DNA from: Actibacterium ureilyticum
Lineage (GTDB): Bacteria; Pseudomonadota; Alphaproteobacteria; Rhodobacterales; Rhodobacteraceae
DNA: 64,000 bases
Assembly: GCF_002285435.1 (NCBI RefSeq)
Contig: NZ_NSBT01000024.1
Span: 186,001 to 250,000 of the forward strand
Reading direction: 5' to 3'
The translations under genes and the position numbers were made by a program. Below, in pieces: positions 61,843 through 64,000 of this stretch (position 1 is its first letter; each line of letters starts with the position of its first letter). The notes below the pieces were generated by a model, which was given only the letters and a program-made list of their open reading frames with translations, was not told the DNA's origin and made no database searches.

Positions 61843-62988
61843 CTAGCCTTGCATCAACTGATGGCCGATCCGGCCCGCGGCAAAGGCCAGCCGCCCGGCC
61901 ACGAATGTCGCCCCGACCCGTCGGTTCGCACTGTCCACCACGATCAGGTCCGCGCGCTTGCCCGGCGCCAGCTGCCCCCGGTCATCCAGCCCCAGGATCG
62001 CGGCGGGACCGGCGGAAACCAGCGGCCAGGCATGCTCCAGCGGCAGACCCCGGTCGCCCAGCGCAAAGGCCGCGCGCAAGGGCGCGGGATAGTGGTAATC
62101 CGACACCAGCGCATCGCCGATCCCGTCCAGGATCAGCTCGATGGCGCTGACATTGCCCGCGTGGCTGGCGCCGCGCATCACATTGGGCGCGCCCAGAATC
62201 ACCGGATCGCCCGCGTCCTTTGCGGCCTGCGCGGCGTCGCGGGTTTCGGGAAACTCGGCAATCCGCACGCCCATTTCGCGGAAGCCCGCGCGAACCTCGG
62301 GCGTGGCATCGTCGTGACTGCCCAGCAGAACGCCCTTGGCCAGCAACCGCTCCGACAGGGCGGCCAGCGCGGCGGGCACCTGGTCGCGGCGCGCATGCAT
62401 GTCCTGCATCAGGGCCAGATGCGCCTCGGGGCTGCGGCGGGATTTCAGCGCCTGCCCGGTCAGGCGCGGCGGCTTCTTTCCGGCGGCCAGTGCATCATGC
62501 GGCAGATGATCGTTATAGACGACATAGCCGATCCCGGCCCGGTCGATCAGCGCCTGCACCCGGTCGTAATCGTCCAGCATGTGGGTTTCGAACCGCAATT
62601 GCAGCCGCATGTCGGTCAGCAGCCCGGGCCGCGCCACGGCCAGCGCGTCGACCATGCGCTCGGCGAAATCGGGGCGGCGCATCCCGCCCTCATAGGAATA
62701 GAACTGCGCCAGAACGGCGGTGGTGATGCCCTGCGCGGCCAGTTCGGCATCCAGCGCGGCAAAGCCCGCGCCCAGATCGGTCATCGCGCCGCGCCGGGGC
62801 GCCAGGTGGCGTTCGAACGCATCGCCATGCAGATCGACAATGCCCGGCAGGATCAGGCAGCCGGACAGATCGACCTGTCGCCCGCCACCGCCCGAAATCC
62901 GACCACCGCCCATGGCGACGGGGCCGTCATCCCAGCCATCGGGGCGCAGCACGCGGGCGCCGGTCAGTTCCAGTTCTGGCAAATCCAT
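61843..62988 (-). CDS. phnM: PhnM-like alpha-D-ribose 1-methylphosphonate 5-triphosphate diphosphatase
   Basis: Amidohydrolase-fold enzyme of the PhnM type, 381 residues. Metal site HGDAFERHLAPRRGAM in VDLHGDAFERH, GSHDDATPEVRAGFREMG, SDYHYPAPLRAAFAL, and KRADLIVVDSANRRV near the end. In C-P lyase pathways PhnM removes pyrophosphate from the ribosyl-phosphonate triphosphate. No other phn gene appears in the window, so it is either an orphan or serves another pathway. Upstream LysR gene 44 bp away, same strand. Confidence 0.88.
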   Translation of the reverse strand: MDLPELELTGARVLRPDGWDDGPVAMGGGRISGGGGRQVDLSGCLILPGIVDLHGDAFERHLAPRRGAMTDLGAGFAALDAELAAQGITTAVLAQFYSYEGGMRRPDFAERMVDALAVARPGLLTDMRLQLRFETHMLDDYDRVQALIDRAGIGYVVYNDHLPHDALAAGKKPPRLTGQALKSRRSPEAHLALMQDMHARRDQVPAALAALSERLLAKGVLLGSHDDATPEVRAGFREMGVRIAEFPETRDAAQAAKDAGDPVILGAPNVMRGASHAGNVSAIELILDGIGDALVSDYHYPAPLRAAFALGDRGLPLEHAWPLVSAGPAAILGLDDRGQLAPGKRADLIVVDSANRRVGATFVAGRLAFAAGRIGHQLMQG

Positions 62989-63032
62989 AGGCCCCTATTG
63001 CCCGGCCCCGCGCGCAAAGAAAACCCCGCGTT

Positions 63033-63908
63033 TCAATAGTTCGCAAAGCTCGCACGAAGGTGATCGGCAGCGGCCTGTACCGGGGGCGCGGGATCGCCGG
63101 TGACGATCATGCCGCGCATGTATTCCGGCAGGGGCGGCAGGTTCAGATCGGCCCGCGCCATGACCACATCGCCCCCCAAAGCGGACCGCGGGATCGGCGC
63201 GATGGCCAGATCGGCCATGATCGCGGCCTTCTGCCCGGCCAGATGCGCGCTCAGGAACGCCACGCGGTATTCACGGCCCTGCGCCTCCAGCCCCTCGGTC
63301 GCGTATTTGCGCCAGACGCAGCCCTCCTCCCAGACCGAAATCGGGATCGGGTTCTGTTCGGCGGCCACCCCGCCCTTGCGCATGGCCCAGACCAGCTGTT
63401 CGGTAAAAAGCGGCTCGGCGCGGCTGTCGCCCGGCTGGCACGAGATCACGGCGATGTCGATCTGGCGCGCCCCGACCCGTTCGATCAGACGGCTTGTGCC
63501 ATCGACCACCACATTCACCACCACGCCCGGATGAGTGCAGGAAAACCGCTGCAATGCTTCGGTCAGGTGCCCTTCGACCGCGTCGTCGGGCGCGCCGATG
63601 CGCACCTCGCCCACCAGACCGGGGTCGATGAACTGGGCCATCAGGTCACGGTTCAGCGCCAGCATCCGACGCGCGTGTTCGACCACACGCTCGCCATCGG
63701 CGGTCAGCGCGACCGACCGGCTGTCGCGGATGAAAACGGGGCGGCCCAGCAGATCCTCCAGCCGCTTGACCTGCATCGACACGGCCGAGGGCGTGCGCAG
63801 AACCTGTGTGGCGGCGGCCGAGAAGCTGCCGCTGTCGGCGATGGCGATCAGGGTGCGCAACAGGTCCAGATCCAGCAGGGGCACCTGTGGGGTGGCATGA
63901 ACATTCAC
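63033..63908 (-). CDS. LysR-family transcriptional regulator
   Basis: 291 residues. Winged helix: LDLLRTLIAIADSGSFSAAA, TPSAVSMQVKRLEDLLGRPV and FIRDSRSVALTADGERVVEH; a LysR substrate-binding domain follows. GTG 63908 (VNVHATPQVPLL) is preferred because AAAGGTG lies just upstream; a longer form to the window edge is possible. Oriented with phnM and EamA behind it, so it may control the unit. Beyond 63908 the last 92 bp hold no gene that can be judged. Confidence 0.88.
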   Translation of the reverse strand: MNVHATPQVPLLDLDLLRTLIAIADSGSFSAAATQVLRTPSAVSMQVKRLEDLLGRPVFIRDSRSVALTADGERVVEHARRMLALNRDLMAQFIDPGLVGEVRIGAPDDAVEGHLTEALQRFSCTHPGVVVNVVVDGTSRLIERVGARQIDIAVISCQPGDSRAEPLFTEQLVWAMRKGGVAAEQNPIPISVWEEGCVWRKYATEGLEAQGREYRVAFLSAHLAGQKAAIMADLAIAPIPRSALGGDVVMARADLNLPPLPEYMRGMIVTGDPAPPVQAAADHLRASFANY

Positions 63909-64000
63909 GGATCCGCACCTTTCAATATTAATGAACGATAGATGCAAATCTATTCGTTTGATTGAACTCAGGCAAGCCCTCATCTTGGCATCAGATGCAC

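Overview
The window is a high-G+C alphaproteobacterial chromosome segment, most likely from the Rhodobacteraceae (Roseobacter/Paracoccus-type). The evidence is its gene content (MipZ, DUF1150, DUF1467, DUF6455 pair, Hint-domain protein, UbiK, a single-chain ATP sulfurylase/APS kinase), the ffh-rpsP-rimM-trmD-rplS-rpmE order, and a dispersed GC hairpin family joined to an AGTATTT/GATATTT box. I see no rRNA, tRNA, CRISPR array, insertion sequence or prophage. Almost every interval is filled by tightly packed genes, many coupled by 1-, 4- or 8-nt overlaps.

Layout. 0-4.4 kb: two EamA permeases, ArsR and LysR regulators, an azoreductase and a small di-heme c-type protein. 4.6-11.5 kb: translation and secretion block (ffh, three tandem GNATs, chorismate mutase, rpsP, a 47-codon ORF, rimM, trmD, EthD-like, rplS, rpmE). 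11.7-24.2 kb: mipZ, fabI, a lipoprotein, a LuxR-type ligand-binding domain fused to an SSB-like OB fold, a glycosyltransferase, carB, CPBP protease, a cyclopropane synthase-like methyltransferase, aspS and a GNAT. 24.2-27.4 kb: orphan receiver protein, methylmalonyl-CoA epimerase, small membrane proteins, nitroreductase, YggU-like. 27.5-37.4 kb: the most accessory-looking segment. A five-gene operon (three glycosyltransferases, an MsbA-like ABC exporter, a tandem APH-fold phosphotransferase) is divergent from a histidine kinase/OmpR-type regulator pair, with four direct repeats at 10-11 bp spacing between them. 37.5-47.6 kb: M48 lipoprotein, DUF6455 pair, KASIII-like enzyme, tdk, a TPP enzyme, 2-hydroxyacid dehydrogenase, csaA-like, proC, YbjN, an XRE/S24-like regulator, ubiK. 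47.7-53.8 kb: lgt-midA-pgeF, Hint protein, Lrp, trxB and a RES-domain protein. 54.0-56.1 kb: a three-domain protein joining a MarR-like winged helix to ATP sulfurylase and APS kinase, preceded by a perfect 22-bp palindrome. 56.2-64.0 kb: PhzF, DUF1150, Hsp20, DUF465, purEK, lipase, Nudix, EamA, orphan PhnM and LysR.

Main candidates for new biology: (1) the quorum-sensor-like/SSB fusion at 14043-14879; (2) the self-regulating sulfate-activation fusion with its palindromic operator at 53963-56078; (3) the two-component-linked glycan/export/phosphotransferase island at 27463-37424. All functional statements come from reading translated sequence by eye. No database search was run.
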